The position numbers and the translations under genes were made by a program. This document shows positions 20,671-29,788 of a stretch of 31,282 nucleotides of DNA, one piece after another. Origin of the DNA: a virus; IMG/VR virus record IMGVR_UViG_3300033980_000392, positions 1-31,282 of that record. One strand, given 5' to 3'. The notes under the pieces are model-generated. The model worked only from the letters and a program-made list of their open reading frames with translations. It ran no database searches and was not told the origin of the DNA. Each line of letters begins with the position of its first letter. Position 1 is the first letter of the stretch.

Positions 20671-23196
20671 ATGCCTAAATACACTTTAAAAGCATCTGAT
20701 GGCGCGTCTTACACTTTGGATTCCCCAAATGAGTTAACGCAGGATCAATTAAACACAGCGTTTTCTGAGGCTTTGCAACAATCTCAACCCACGCAACAGC
20801 AAGCCCCACAACGGCAACAACCCGTTCAACCTCAACAGCAGGCTGCTCCTTCTCAAGATAACCGAAGTTTGCTTTCTAGGTATTGGGATTTATCAAAACA
20901 AGAATCCGGTAGAGAAGGAACTGGGGCTTTAAATGCTTTTTATGAACTTGGCAAAGGCACCGCAAATCTTGCAGGAGGCGTTTCTGAAGCACTGGGAAAC
21001 CCGTGGCAAGAAAATGTTGATAGAAATGTAAATAGAATCAATGCTTTTTTAAAGCAAAGAGAAAAAAATATAGCAGCTGAAGAAGCGCAACGTGGTTTAG
21101 ATCAATATCCTAATGTCCCTGGAACGGCTGGAGAAATCATTGCTTCTTCTGCTATGTATCCTTATCGTTTAGGGGCAAAAGCAGTGCAAACGTTGCCAAA
21201 GGTTTCTGGGCCTCTTATGGAGGGCGCAAAAAAACTTGGACGGGTTGCTAGGGAAGGTGCCATAGGATCAGTGTTGTTTACCCCAGCAACAGGTGAAGGT
21301 GATTACACTACGCAAAAAGCCGTTCAAGCGGGTGTTGGTGGTTTAGCGGGTTTGGGTTTTGCTGGTGGAGGTAAAGTTATAGGTGCAGCAGGTGGTGCCA
21401 TTGCTAAAAAAATTGCTGGCAAAACGCCAACAGAAACACTGCCTGTCAATTTAGATCAGTTAAAATTTGCTGATATTCAATCCATGGCTGGCACAAACAA
21501 AGATGCCGATATTCGCGCTGTCAACAAGGTTGTAGATGCACTAAAGAAACAATTTCCTGATGATTATCAATCCGTTATCAATGAATGGGCGACAAGCGGA
21601 AAACCCTTGATGGAGGTAATACCAAGACAGCTTTCAGGCTTGGCAGAAACATCGGCCATGTATCCACAAGGCGAAGAACTGGCACAAAAGTATTTTTCTG
21701 GTCAAGCGGCTGGATCGGCAGGACGTATTAACAAAGCCATTGAGAAAAACGTAAGTCCTATTGGAGAAGACGTTGCGGATATTGTGGCTAAACGTGTGGA
21801 ATTAGGACAAGAAAAAGCAGCCCCTTTATACGAAGAGGCCTTTCAATCTACAGGCATTGCGCCATTAAAAAACACCTTGCAAAAACAATGGGCAAGTTCT
21901 GGAAACACCATTGGTTCTTTGAGAAAAGAGTTAAAAGGTTTGCAACAAGAAATGGATTTGACTGCTGGTAAAGAAGCATCGCGTCCTTTTAATGTTTACG
22001 GACAAAGCAATATCAATCAATCAAAACGGGATTTGACTCAAAAAATAGAGGCAAAAACAAAAGAATTAGAAACGGCAATATCTGAAAGAGAAAAAATTGC
22101 TTCTTTTATGAAGGAAGCAATAGCTGATGAGGCTGCGGGTAAAAAAGCTGTTTGGTCGCCAAGATTGCAAGAATTTTTAGATTCCCCAAGTTTTAAAGGG
22201 GCTTTGGCAAAAGGAAAAGCCACCATAGAAATGGAAAACCTAAACAAAGGTAAAAAACAAATTTCTGATTTTGAATATGGAATTAAAGGTTACGATGCAA
22301 ATGGAGAGCCAATAGTTTCTAAAGTGCCAAATCTTAGAATGCTTGATGCCTACAAAAAAGGAATGGATAAAATTATCAACAGTCACAAAGACTTAAAAGG
22401 TAATTTGGATGATGACGGAAAGTTATTAGCAGCAAATCAAGCTGAATTTGTAAAAGAAATTGATAGAATTGTTGGCACTCAAAATCCTTATGCAAGAGCA
22501 AGAAAAACAGCAGGCGATTATATCACTGCAAGAAATGAGACACTTAAAGGACAAAAAGACTTTTTTTCAACCAGACCCGATGTTCTTAAAAGAGAGTTTA
22601 GGAAACTAACACCCGCGCAAAAATCGGCTTATAAAGACGGTGCTGTAGTTGCGGCTAGAGAGCGCATGGGAAAGATTTTAGAAACAGGTGGCAATCCTTA
22701 CCCTAAATTGATGGGAAAAACGGATGATGTGAAACGCTGGCAGCAAATTTTATCACCGCAAGAATTTAAGAATTTTTACGAATCCCTCAAAGCGGAAGAC
22801 ATATTGTTTCAAACGCGAAACAGGGTTTTGGGAAATTCCGCCACGGCTCGGAGACAAAACCTAATTAAAGATTTTGAATTATCGGGTGCTGAGGTTTTGA
22901 CGGGTGCTGGCACTATTAAAACCATCGGATTGTCTAAATTATCGGGATGGTTAAAAAGAAGAACATCTGGTTTGACAGACAATATGGCTGGAAGCGTTGC
23001 AAAGGTTTTGTACGAAGACAATCCCCGTCAAAAGGCTTTGCTTATGAAGCAGGTTTTTGGTGATGAACGGTTGTCTGAATCAGAAAAAAAGATGATAAAA
23101 GACGTGTATGTAAAGGCTGAAGGGCCTATAGAAGAATTAAAGGTTCGCTTACGTGCAGGAGCATCCGCAACTGCTGTCAACGCTATGCAAGAATGA
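20671..23196 (+). CDS. Large putative DNA ejection protein, gp16-position
   Basis: The 841-residue protein begins with a short β-like domain (YTLKASDGASYTLDSPNELT) and a Gln-rich linker. About residues 213-250 are Gly/Ala-rich and hydrophobic (AGVGGLAGLGFAGGGKVIGA), suited to membrane insertion during ejection. Residues about 417-477 form a charged coiled coil. The rest is helical and Lys-rich, ending near GASATAVNAMQE. There is no enzymatic motif that I can recognise. Position after two smaller candidates matches the gp7-gp20-gp16 set. Confidence 0.65.
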   Translation: MPKYTLKASDGASYTLDSPNELTQDQLNTAFSEALQQSQPTQQQAPQRQQPVQPQQQAAPSQDNRSLLSRYWDLSKQESGREGTGALNAFYELGKGTANLAGGVSEALGNPWQENVDRNVNRINAFLKQREKNIAAEEAQRGLDQYPNVPGTAGEIIASSAMYPYRLGAKAVQTLPKVSGPLMEGAKKLGRVAREGAIGSVLFTPATGEGDYTTQKAVQAGVGGLAGLGFAGGGKVIGAAGGAIAKKIAGKTPTETLPVNLDQLKFADIQSMAGTNKDADIRAVNKVVDALKKQFPDDYQSVINEWATSGKPLMEVIPRQLSGLAETSAMYPQGEELAQKYFSGQAAGSAGRINKAIEKNVSPIGEDVADIVAKRVELGQEKAAPLYEEAFQSTGIAPLKNTLQKQWASSGNTIGSLRKELKGLQQEMDLTAGKEASRPFNVYGQSNINQSKRDLTQKIEAKTKELETAISEREKIASFMKEAIADEAAGKKAVWSPRLQEFLDSPSFKGALAKGKATIEMENLNKGKKQISDFEYGIKGYDANGEPIVSKVPNLRMLDAYKKGMDKIINSHKDLKGNLDDDGKLLAANQAEFVKEIDRIVGTQNPYARARKTAGDYITARNETLKGQKDFFSTRPDVLKREFRKLTPAQKSAYKDGAVVAARERMGKILETGGNPYPKLMGKTDDVKRWQQILSPQEFKNFYESLKAEDILFQTRNRVLGNSATARRQNLIKDFELSGAEVLTGAGTIKTIGLSKLSGWLKRRTSGLTDNMAGSVAKVLYEDNPRQKALLMKQVFGDERLSESEKKMIKDVYVKAEGPIEELKVRLRAGASATAVNAMQE

Positions 23197-23205
23197 GAAA
23201 AATAA

Positions 23206-24504
23206 ATGGCCGTCTTATACACCCAGCATTTTGTTCAATTCTTTGACGATAATGGCAATCCTTTATCGGGTGGTCGGCTTTACACCTATGATGCAGGTGG
23301 CACAACACCGAAAGCAACCTACACGGATGCTGCTGGTTTAACAGCAAATGCCAATCCAGTTGTTTTAGACGCTGCTGGACGCGCCACGGTGTTTTTGGAT
23401 GGGACAACGTATCGGTTCGACCTAAAGACGTCTGGTGACGTTCTGGTGAGAAGTACGGACAACATTCAGTCGTTTGGTGTGGTTCAATCAAACATTCAAA
23501 ATTCAAACTTGGCTTTGATGGCAGCCAATACTGTGAAAGCAAATACTGCTTTCACATCTAATACGCCAACGGATTTAGCCATAAACACCGATTCGTTTCT
23601 TGGTCGTGCAAGCGGAAATATCATAAACATTCCTTTAACGTATGGCCGCAACAAGATTATCAATGGGGATTTAAGAATTTGGCAGCGGGGGACATCGGGA
23701 ACACCAGCACTTAACACAACAGCTTATACAGCCGATCGAGTGTTTACATACGCCACCGGAGCATCACCGAATGTGTCACAACTTTTGTTGGGCAGCAGCG
23801 GAAACCCAACAACATGCGCGTATGCTTTATATGCGGTGGGAACTGCTGGAAACACAGCGTTTCAGATTGGGCAAAAAGTAGAATCGTTAAACTGTTTGGA
23901 TATGATCGCTGGGCGTATTTATACATTCAGTGCATGGATATTTTGCACAACTGCTGTTACCCCGACATGGCAAGTGTACAACGCCAACGTAACGGATAAT
24001 TGGTCTTCAAACACTCTGGTATCCAGTGGGACGTTTTCAGCAGTCAGTGCAAACACGTGGACCCGCGTGACCGGTTCGTTTACGTCAACCAACGGCTGTT
24101 TGAATGGGATTCAAATAACTTTTGATGTTGGAACTTTGACCGCCGGAAAAAACGTTTACATCACCGGAATCCAGCTAGAATCCGGCAGCGTAGCCACGCC
24201 GTTTGAACATAGGTTACTCGCTTTAGAATTGGTGCTTTGCCAACGGTATTTTGAACAAGGCTTTGCAAGAGGAACAAATTATAGCGCGGGCGCAGGGAAT
24301 TACCGTGCCTATTCTGTACCTTTCTCCGTAACAAAAAGAGTCGCCCCCGCCGTTGGCACAAACAGTGTAGTCTACGGAGGGGCGGGAGCCAATAGTTTAG
24401 TGATTGAATATGTTGATTCTACGATGCACTCTTCAAGGGTAACGACAACCAGCGTCGGAAGTTTCATCGTAGATTATAACTGGAATGCAAGCGCGGAACT
24501 TTAA
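23206..24504 (+). CDS. Tail fibre/spike with virion-anchoring N-terminus
   Basis: The N-terminal 85 residues have the widespread phage fibre motif FFDDNGNPLSGGRLYTYDAG, TYTDAAG and ANPVVLDAAGRA, ending in a strand region that would attach to the virion. A linker carrying NKIINGDLRIWQRGTS follows at about residue 145. The distal β domain contains SAWIF and ITGIQLESGSVATPFEHR, a motif seen in carbohydrate-binding fibre domains. The product probably recognises a cell-surface glycan. Codon use shifts to a more GC-rich style in the distal half, consistent with exchange of the binding region. Confidence 0.8.
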   Translation: MAVLYTQHFVQFFDDNGNPLSGGRLYTYDAGGTTPKATYTDAAGLTANANPVVLDAAGRATVFLDGTTYRFDLKTSGDVLVRSTDNIQSFGVVQSNIQNSNLALMAANTVKANTAFTSNTPTDLAINTDSFLGRASGNIINIPLTYGRNKIINGDLRIWQRGTSGTPALNTTAYTADRVFTYATGASPNVSQLLLGSSGNPTTCAYALYAVGTAGNTAFQIGQKVESLNCLDMIAGRIYTFSAWIFCTTAVTPTWQVYNANVTDNWSSNTLVSSGTFSAVSANTWTRVTGSFTSTNGCLNGIQITFDVGTLTAGKNVYITGIQLESGSVATPFEHRLLALELVLCQRYFEQGFARGTNYSAGAGNYRAYSVPFSVTKRVAPAVGTNSVVYGGAGANSLVIEYVDSTMHSSRVTTTSVGSFIVDYNWNASAEL

Positions 24505-24506
24505 CC

Positions 24507-24923
24507 ATGATTTATACATACGCCAACTCACAAAACACCATCATCACCGACGGCCAAGGCACGTTTATTCCTGCCGACGCGGACAACAGAGACTATCAAC
24601 GCCTCATCGAAAACAATACCCCCATCGGTCCCTACGTGGCCCCACCGACACCCATTCCCACCATCACAGCCACGCAGATGCTGATTGTTTTGCAGGCTAT
24701 GGGATTTATGACGGAGGCAGAGGCCACGGATAGAACGATATTTCCAACGGCCTTTAGTGCTTTGCTTAGTGGCACGGCGGCAGAGAATGCGGCCATTAAG
24801 ATACGCTGGGCAAACTTGACGATTGTGGAAAGAAACGATCCTCTTGTTTCGACTTTTGGGTCTTTGCTTTCGCTAACAAGTGAACAGATTGATGACATGT
24901 TTATACAGGCATCCCAAGTATGA
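24507..24923 (+). CDS. Putative fibre-associated protein or chaperone
   Basis: The 138-residue protein starts two bases after the fibre gene. A short N-terminal domain (MIYTYANSQNTIITDGQGTF, followed by DNRDYQRLIENNTPI) leads into a Pro-rich linker (PYVAPPTPIPTI). A helical C-terminal part (TATQMLIVLQAMGFMTEAEA, ending SEQIDDMFIQASQV) follows. This organisation resembles fibre-assembly or short fibre-tip proteins found after fibre genes. It overlaps the next gene by four bases. Function inferred from context. Confidence 0.55.
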   Translation: MIYTYANSQNTIITDGQGTFIPADADNRDYQRLIENNTPIGPYVAPPTPIPTITATQMLIVLQAMGFMTEAEATDRTIFPTAFSALLSGTAAENAAIKIRWANLTIVERNDPLVSTFGSLLSLTSEQIDDMFIQASQV

Positions 24924-25309
24924 GTTTATTGTCCCTTATCCTTGAGACACTAAAAACACCTGACGCGCAAAAAAGAGATTGGTATGGCTGGGTGACTAAC
25001 CAGACAGGGCATTTTACCATAGGTGTTCTTATCACGGCCATTGCCATACAAGTATTGCCTTTGTATTTCAGTATTCTTCCTGCGGTTGTTTTTGCTGGAT
25101 TAAAAGAAAGCGCGGATTTGCTGCGTGGTGGTTCGTTTAAAGATTCTTTTGTGGACTGGACATTTCAGTGTGTTGGGGCTTTTTTTTGTATTGTGTTATC
25201 AATCAAAAACTTTGATCTTGTAAATCTTTCTGTAGGTTTTATTATTCTTTCGTTGGCTTTTGGTTTAATACCAAGGGTTAAAAAATTATTTACCACTAGC
25301 CGCAAATAG
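24920..25309 (+). CDS. Integral membrane protein (holin-like or VanZ-like)
   Basis: The 129-residue protein has three or four hydrophobic segments, around residues 31-60 (GHFTIGVLITAIAIQVLPLY), 80-95 and 100-120 (VNLSVGFIILSLAFGLIPRV). Between them is KESADLLRGGSFKDSFVDWT, which loosely resembles the conserved polar motif of VanZ-like proteins. It sits between two fibre genes, not in the lysis cassette. It could be a second holin, an envelope-modifying or exclusion protein. I cannot decide which. Confidence 0.5.
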   Translation: MSLLSLILETLKTPDAQKRDWYGWVTNQTGHFTIGVLITAIAIQVLPLYFSILPAVVFAGLKESADLLRGGSFKDSFVDWTFQCVGAFFCIVLSIKNFDLVNLSVGFIILSLAFGLIPRVKKLFTTSRK

Positions 25310-25315
25310 GTTTTC

Positions 25316-25381
25316 ATGGCCAATCAGATTATTACAACGGGAACCGCACTTATCGTGAACGTCGGGCAGAGGGTGCGCTGA
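25316..25381 (+). CDS. 21-residue micro-ORF before the large fibre
   Basis: The frame encodes MANQIITTGTALIVNVGQRV plus Arg and stops one base before the ATG of the 1024-residue fibre. The ribosome site is weak (AGG). It may be a leader whose translation couples to the fibre gene, or the remnant of an older fibre N-terminus left after replacement. Its sequence looks like the first strand of a β-rich fibre domain. Confidence 0.35.
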   Translation: MANQIITTGTALIVNVGQRVR

Positions 25382-25382
25382 T

Positions 25383-28300
25383 ATGGCAGCAATCACCTCC
25401 GCAACGACTGGACTTTGGAGTGCGACTGCAACGTGGGTGGGTGGCGTTGTTCCAGGTGAATTTGATACCGTGACTATCGCGGTAGGCCACACTGTCACTT
25501 TAGACGGAACTTATATTGTTGGTAATGACGCAACGCCAGGTTTGACGTTAAATGGCCGTTTGAAAGCCAGTCGCACAGTTAATAGCCTGCTGACAATCAA
25601 AGGCACTGTTGCAAATTCGGCTACGGGCGAATGGGATTGGGGCATTGAAGGAGATACGATCCCCGCGTCGGTGACGGCAGGCGTTCGCGTGAATTATTCG
25701 GGGACGATGGCCAACAACAAATACATCGTTGGCCTTGGCACTACAACGCGAATGAACCTAATCGGTATGCGTGGCGTGGATAAGCGGCGACATACCAAGA
25801 CCACGACCGCCGTCACTGGTGGCAGCACGGTCACTTTCACTGTTTCCGACGCAACGGGATGGGCGGTTGGAGACTGGCTGATTTTGAGTGCCGAAACAAA
25901 CGGTGTTAGCAGCACCTTAATTGAAAATCGGCAAATCAGCGCAATCAGCGGAAACGACGTAACTGTCTCAACAGCATGGACGAACAGCCGTGCCGCTGGA
26001 GCCGTTGTCGCAAATATCTGGTCGAACGTCTATATCGAACACTTTAACGCCACAAACTTCTCCGGTTTTACAATCACGCCTCGCACGGGGATGCCAGCAA
26101 ACAGCGTTGACATTAAAAACGTCAGTTGCCACGGATTGGGCACGGACGGCACGGCTAGTACCCAGTCAGCGTTCACGGTTTTGAGCGCGCCATATTTTGC
26201 CAACTCGACAGCCGTGTTTCGTAATGGCGTTATCTCACGTCTGGTGGTGAGCAACATCCGCCGCGATGGTTCAACGCAGACCGTAGTAAGTGGAAGTAAC
26301 CTAGGTATTGGGGTTTCCAACAGTTCTGTTGAGTTTGAGTTTTTGGAGTGCGTGGTTGCCTATCGCGGGGTGACGCTTACAGGTCAATTAGGATTGCGCG
26401 GTGCTTCATCCAGCGAGGGGGTTGGGTTTCGGTCGTGCTGCGTACTAAACGTGCCAAGCGCTTACATAAGCAGCTCCAACGATGGTGGCTCAGGAATTGT
26501 TCTTACTGATTTCGTTGTACGCAACGCGACAACGCCGGTGATTATTCAACCCGGCACCGCGCTGGTGGTCAACGGTGGCGACTTCGACCGCTACAACCGA
26601 TTTACCACCTTGGGTACTGGCGACATTACCGTGAATAACGCAAACCTCGGCGTGAACAATGCGGGCGCAGTTACAAATAGCGTAGGTGGGCTCGCGTTGG
26701 TGAAATGCACATTGACAAACTGCACCGTAGGCAGCATGGCGTTGGCCACCTCCGCGTTCGTGACTGCGCCTGCAAATCCGCTGGCTGAATTTGCCTTTGT
26801 GAACAAGAACTCCGATGCAACAGTGCAGGAAATCCAAACGGCGCGGGGTTTTATTAGCCGAAATAATGCCGTTTCCCTGCGCGGGACATCGGCAATCAAG
26901 TTTCAGCCGCAGGCGGCAAACCTCGCGCTCAGTCGGACCTATTCGCTTCCCGGCGCATCGGCGGGCCAAACCTATTTGGTGCGTGGCAGCCTTCGCTTTG
27001 ACACCACTTATGGCACTGCAACGCCGCCTTCGGTAACGCTTTCCGGCCAGGGGAGTACGCCCGCCGCATTTACCGCCCCTGCCACCGCAAATGCTTGGCA
27101 TGATTTTGCGCTGACGGTTACGCCTCTTTCAACTGGCGATCTGACGCTTACGGTGACTGGCACCAGCGCGGCAACAACGGGGGCTTACTGGTTAGACGGC
27201 GTGATCTTGCCGCCTTTTGTTGTGGCAGCGCGGCATTATGGTTACCTTTACAACAACGCCATCTTTCAGACGGTTGACCCTGTTATTACTGAGGCTGATG
27301 CCTCGATTGTCGCGGCTTATACAGGCATTGCGATTAACCACACCACAGACACAATTACCGTGACAACCAATCGCACGGCGGCGCAACTTTACGATTATTT
27401 GAAATATAATTTGGGATTGACCGCAAATTTGGCCGAGCCTGATTACGTCAGTGGTACCTTGGCTTCGCTCAACATCGGCGCGTATAATCTTGTCATTAAC
27501 GGCTGCACTTTCACAAGCGGCGGGACACTGACAACGACAGGCACGATCACGCTAGGCGCAGGCGGTAATTTTGTGGGAACGCGGGTAGATAGCAGTGGTA
27601 GCATTAGCTCGGCCATTGCGACCGTAACTAACTTAGTGGCTGGAAGTCGGGTGCAGATATACAATGTCACTACGGCAACCGAAATTGCAAATGAGATTGT
27701 TGCCTCAACGTCTTGGACGTTAAATTATTATAACGGTTCACAGTTTACAGCGGGTAATCAAATCCGCATTCGGGTGTCAAAATTGGGCTATCTGCCGCAA
27801 ACGCTGCTGGCCATTGCAACAACATCAGGATTTTCTGTCCCTGCAAGTCAACAAACCGACGCTATTTATGTGGCAAACGGCATTGATGGCAGCACGGTTA
27901 CCGAATTTACACCGGATTATCCAAACGTGCAAATAGACGTCTCCGACCCAGATGGGGTGACGACAGTCCAGCGCATATATGCTTGGCTGAGATACACTGA
28001 AACCACATTAAGCGGCATTGATTTATGGTTTGACGTGGTAACGCCAACAGACGAAGTCAATTATCTTATTGATTCTGCAAAAATAAATCTTAAAATTGAC
28101 AACACATCCGCGTCTCCGGTAACTATAAGTGGCGGTCGGATATATCGAAGCGATGGTGCCACTATTATTTCCGCAACCTCGGGATCAGTCCAAATGGACC
28201 CAAACAGGGTTTATTCTGTCACTGGCATTCCAACAGCAAGCCAAAATGCCGCTGCCACGTGGAGTTACGCATTAGAAAACACCCTTTCTTCTGGTGAAAT

Positions 28301-28457
28301 GCTGCGTGGAATAACCAGAACACAGCTTGCCAAAGTCAACGTCAACGAAACAACGGGTGACGTGACAATCTATAAACTGGATGGTACAACTGTATTTGCT
28401 CAAGCCTCAACGTCTCCCACAGGGGATAGAAATGCCCCAACCGTAGACTGGAATTAA
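25383..28457 (+). CDS. Large β-helical tail fibre/adhesin
   Basis: The 1024-residue protein is almost entirely β-rich, dominated by Thr, Ser, Gly, Ala, Val and Asn. The N-terminus (TGLWSATATWVGGVVPGEFD, then VTIAVGHTVTLDG) resembles the Trp-containing opening of G8-like or pectate-lyase-like adhesins. The middle has repeated V-N-G-G and N-C turns suggestive of a parallel β-helix. Residues about 830-930 (GVTTVQRIYAWLRYTETTLS) and the C-terminal GDVTIYKLDGTTVFAQAST match motifs I know from phage fibres. Base composition is visibly more GC-rich than the neighbouring genes. There is no signal peptide. It is a candidate host-recognition protein acquired by transfer. Confidence 0.75.
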   Translation: MAAITSATTGLWSATATWVGGVVPGEFDTVTIAVGHTVTLDGTYIVGNDATPGLTLNGRLKASRTVNSLLTIKGTVANSATGEWDWGIEGDTIPASVTAGVRVNYSGTMANNKYIVGLGTTTRMNLIGMRGVDKRRHTKTTTAVTGGSTVTFTVSDATGWAVGDWLILSAETNGVSSTLIENRQISAISGNDVTVSTAWTNSRAAGAVVANIWSNVYIEHFNATNFSGFTITPRTGMPANSVDIKNVSCHGLGTDGTASTQSAFTVLSAPYFANSTAVFRNGVISRLVVSNIRRDGSTQTVVSGSNLGIGVSNSSVEFEFLECVVAYRGVTLTGQLGLRGASSSEGVGFRSCCVLNVPSAYISSSNDGGSGIVLTDFVVRNATTPVIIQPGTALVVNGGDFDRYNRFTTLGTGDITVNNANLGVNNAGAVTNSVGGLALVKCTLTNCTVGSMALATSAFVTAPANPLAEFAFVNKNSDATVQEIQTARGFISRNNAVSLRGTSAIKFQPQAANLALSRTYSLPGASAGQTYLVRGSLRFDTTYGTATPPSVTLSGQGSTPAAFTAPATANAWHDFALTVTPLSTGDLTLTVTGTSAATTGAYWLDGVILPPFVVAARHYGYLYNNAIFQTVDPVITEADASIVAAYTGIAINHTTDTITVTTNRTAAQLYDYLKYNLGLTANLAEPDYVSGTLASLNIGAYNLVINGCTFTSGGTLTTTGTITLGAGGNFVGTRVDSSGSISSAIATVTNLVAGSRVQIYNVTTATEIANEIVASTSWTLNYYNGSQFTAGNQIRIRVSKLGYLPQTLLAIATTSGFSVPASQQTDAIYVANGIDGSTVTEFTPDYPNVQIDVSDPDGVTTVQRIYAWLRYTETTLSGIDLWFDVVTPTDEVNYLIDSAKINLKIDNTSASPVTISGGRIYRSDGATIISATSGSVQMDPNRVYSVTGIPTASQNAAATWSYALENTLSSGEMLRGITRTQLAKVNVNETTGDVTIYKLDGTTVFAQASTSPTGDRNAPTVDWN

Positions 28458-28467
28458 AGGAGTTTTT

Positions 28468-28509
28468 ATGAAAAAGAAAAAAGGAAAAGGCGGCGGTAAA
28501 GGCTGTTAA
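28468..28509 (+). CDS. 13-residue Lys/Gly peptide ending in Cys
   Basis: A complete frame encodes MKKKKGKGGGKGC. It follows the fibre gene by ten bases with a near-ideal ribosome site (AAAGGAGTTTTT before ATG), and its stop abuts the stop of the convergent holin gene. The site is stronger than needed for chance. The product would be highly basic and could bind nucleic acid or phospholipid. The function is unknown. Confidence 0.45.
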   Translation: MKKKKGKGGGKGC

Positions 28510-29025
28510 TTATGCCTTTGATCGCAATGCCGAAAGCTTATCAAATGTTCTCAGCCCCATGTAAATGTAGGGCAGCATCATAAGCCCATCAAATACCTTT
28601 TCATTGGGGCTGGGCATAAGAATAACATAGGCGATGCTTCCTAAGAGTCCTAGCCACGCCATACCAGGGCGGGTAGAGCGCACAAAAATGTCATCTGCTT
28701 TGTCCCCTGCCCTAATCGTGTCTTGCGTTTCTTTCTGCTCAAGCTGAGCGTCCTGTAGCTGGATGCGTTCCATTTCCAGCAGGTGAGAGCGAATAGAGGC
28801 TTCATTGTCGTTAGCCATCTTTTTAAGCCGTTCTAGAGCCTGTGAATCGTTTTGCAGGACAGATAGTGCCAAATCAGGCGTTGCATAGTGTGTTGCCCCT
28901 GAAACCAGCTTTACGCCAGCCTCTACAGCATTTCCAAGGTTTCCAGTTAAAAGTGAACCGACAAGGTTTGCGCCTTCCGTGCCGTTTCTGCTTAGCCATG
29001 CGCCTACGTCCTTCCATGTACTCAT
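28510..29025 (-). CDS. Holin, 3-TM (gene-transfer-agent type)
   Basis: The 171-residue protein has a soluble N-terminal half with Gly-rich helices (NLVGSLLTGNLGNAVEAGVK) and a charged coiled segment (LLEMERIQLQDAQLEQKETQ). Hydrophobic segments follow at about 122-138 (RPGMAWLGLLGSIAYVIL) and 146-157 (GLMMLPYIYMGL). The RPGMAW entry to the first membrane segment is typical of the GTA 3-TM holin family. The family makes the inner-membrane pore that releases lysozyme. It overlaps the upstream gene by four bases (ATGA) and is the last gene of the lysis cassette. Confidence 0.8.
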   Translation of the reverse strand: MSTWKDVGAWLSRNGTEGANLVGSLLTGNLGNAVEAGVKLVSGATHYATPDLALSVLQNDSQALERLKKMANDNEASIRSHLLEMERIQLQDAQLEQKETQDTIRAGDKADDIFVRSTRPGMAWLGLLGSIAYVILMPSPNEKVFDGLMMLPYIYMGLRTFDKLSALRSKA

Positions 29026-29324
29026 AGTTTCATGCCTTTCCCGTATTCCCTTAACCCTGAAAACTCTCTCATTTTATCAATATGACGGCATTGTTCAACA
29101 CGGATATGTTCAGCGAGATCATCCGTAAACTCTATAATCTCTTCAAGACTTTCCCTTTTTTCCTGATCCACGTCATCTAAATTTAGCCGCAAAGTATGAG
29201 AAATCATAGGCAAAAATTTATGAATTTCATTCAGTTTGTCATTCAATGCCACGCATAACCAATGCGCGTTTGTTTCGCCTTTGAGGTTTTCAAACACATC
29301 TTGGTAAACGGTTAGGTTTTTCAT
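29022..29324 (-). CDS. Hypothetical lysis-cassette protein
   Basis: I start at the ATG overlapping the lysozyme stop (ATGA), with AAAGAG upstream, giving 100 residues. The product is soluble, acidic and helical (DDVDQEKRESLEEIIEFTDD then LAEHIRVEQCRHIDKM). There is no membrane segment. It lies between lysozyme and holin and is translationally coupled to both, which suggests a regulator of lysis such as an antiholin, but no motif shows this. Confidence 0.6.
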   Translation of the reverse strand: MKNLTVYQDVFENLKGETNAHWLCVALNDKLNEIHKFLPMISHTLRLNLDDVDQEKRESLEEIIEFTDDLAEHIRVEQCRHIDKMREFSGLREYGKGMKL

Positions 29325-29788
29325 AGCAACTCTTTCCATCCTTCATTGCCTAAAAACATCAAGGATTCTGCCTGTCTTCGTCTGCGAAGGCCGTTAGAGG
29401 GTTGACCCTTGATATAAATCCATCGTTTAAATTCTGCGGATGCTTCTTGTATTCTGCCTTCGTTTAACAGGCGGCGTATGGTTGAACTAGAAACTTTCCC
29501 TCTCCCAAGGTTGAAAACAAAAGAAACCATAGCATCAAACTGGTTTTGGTTTAGGGGAAAATGGACCAAATCGTGGATGTGGTTTTCTGCTTTTTTTTTA
29601 TCTACTAGAAAAAGTGCGTCTGCCTCTTCTTGGGTAAGACCATTTTTAAAACGCTCTGTTTCCTCTGGCCATATTCTGTGCCCCCATCCGATAGTGGGAT
29701 ACTTTGCCCCATCATCGTATGCTTTTAATCGGCACCCTTCAAAAGCATGGATCAGGTCAATTCCATCTTGAGAAAGAGTCAGCATCAT
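29321..29788 (-). CDS. Endolysin, GH24 T4-type lysozyme
   Basis: The 155-residue enzyme has the family catalytic triad with exact T4 spacing: Glu17 (HAFEGCRLKAY), Asp26 and Thr32 (TIGWGH). Later conserved motifs are NQNQFDAMVSFVFNLG and the C-terminal RRRQAESLMFL. It cleaves the N-acetylmuramic acid to N-acetylglucosamine bond of peptidoglycan. There is no signal peptide or SAR segment, so export should depend on the holin two genes downstream. Four-base overlaps link it to both neighbours. Confidence 0.92.
   Translation of the reverse strand: MMLTLSQDGIDLIHAFEGCRLKAYDDGAKYPTIGWGHRIWPEETERFKNGLTQEEADALFLVDKKKAENHIHDLVHFPLNQNQFDAMVSFVFNLGRGKVSSSTIRRLLNEGRIQEASAEFKRWIYIKGQPSNGLRRRRQAESLMFLGNEGWKELL

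Noticed and set aside
26490-27101. 203-residue minus-strand frame rich in Arg and Cys
   Set aside because: It lies wholly inside the 1024-residue fibre gene on the opposite strand. Its composition is what a Thr/Gly/Ala-rich β protein gives in antisense, and it has no ribosome site.
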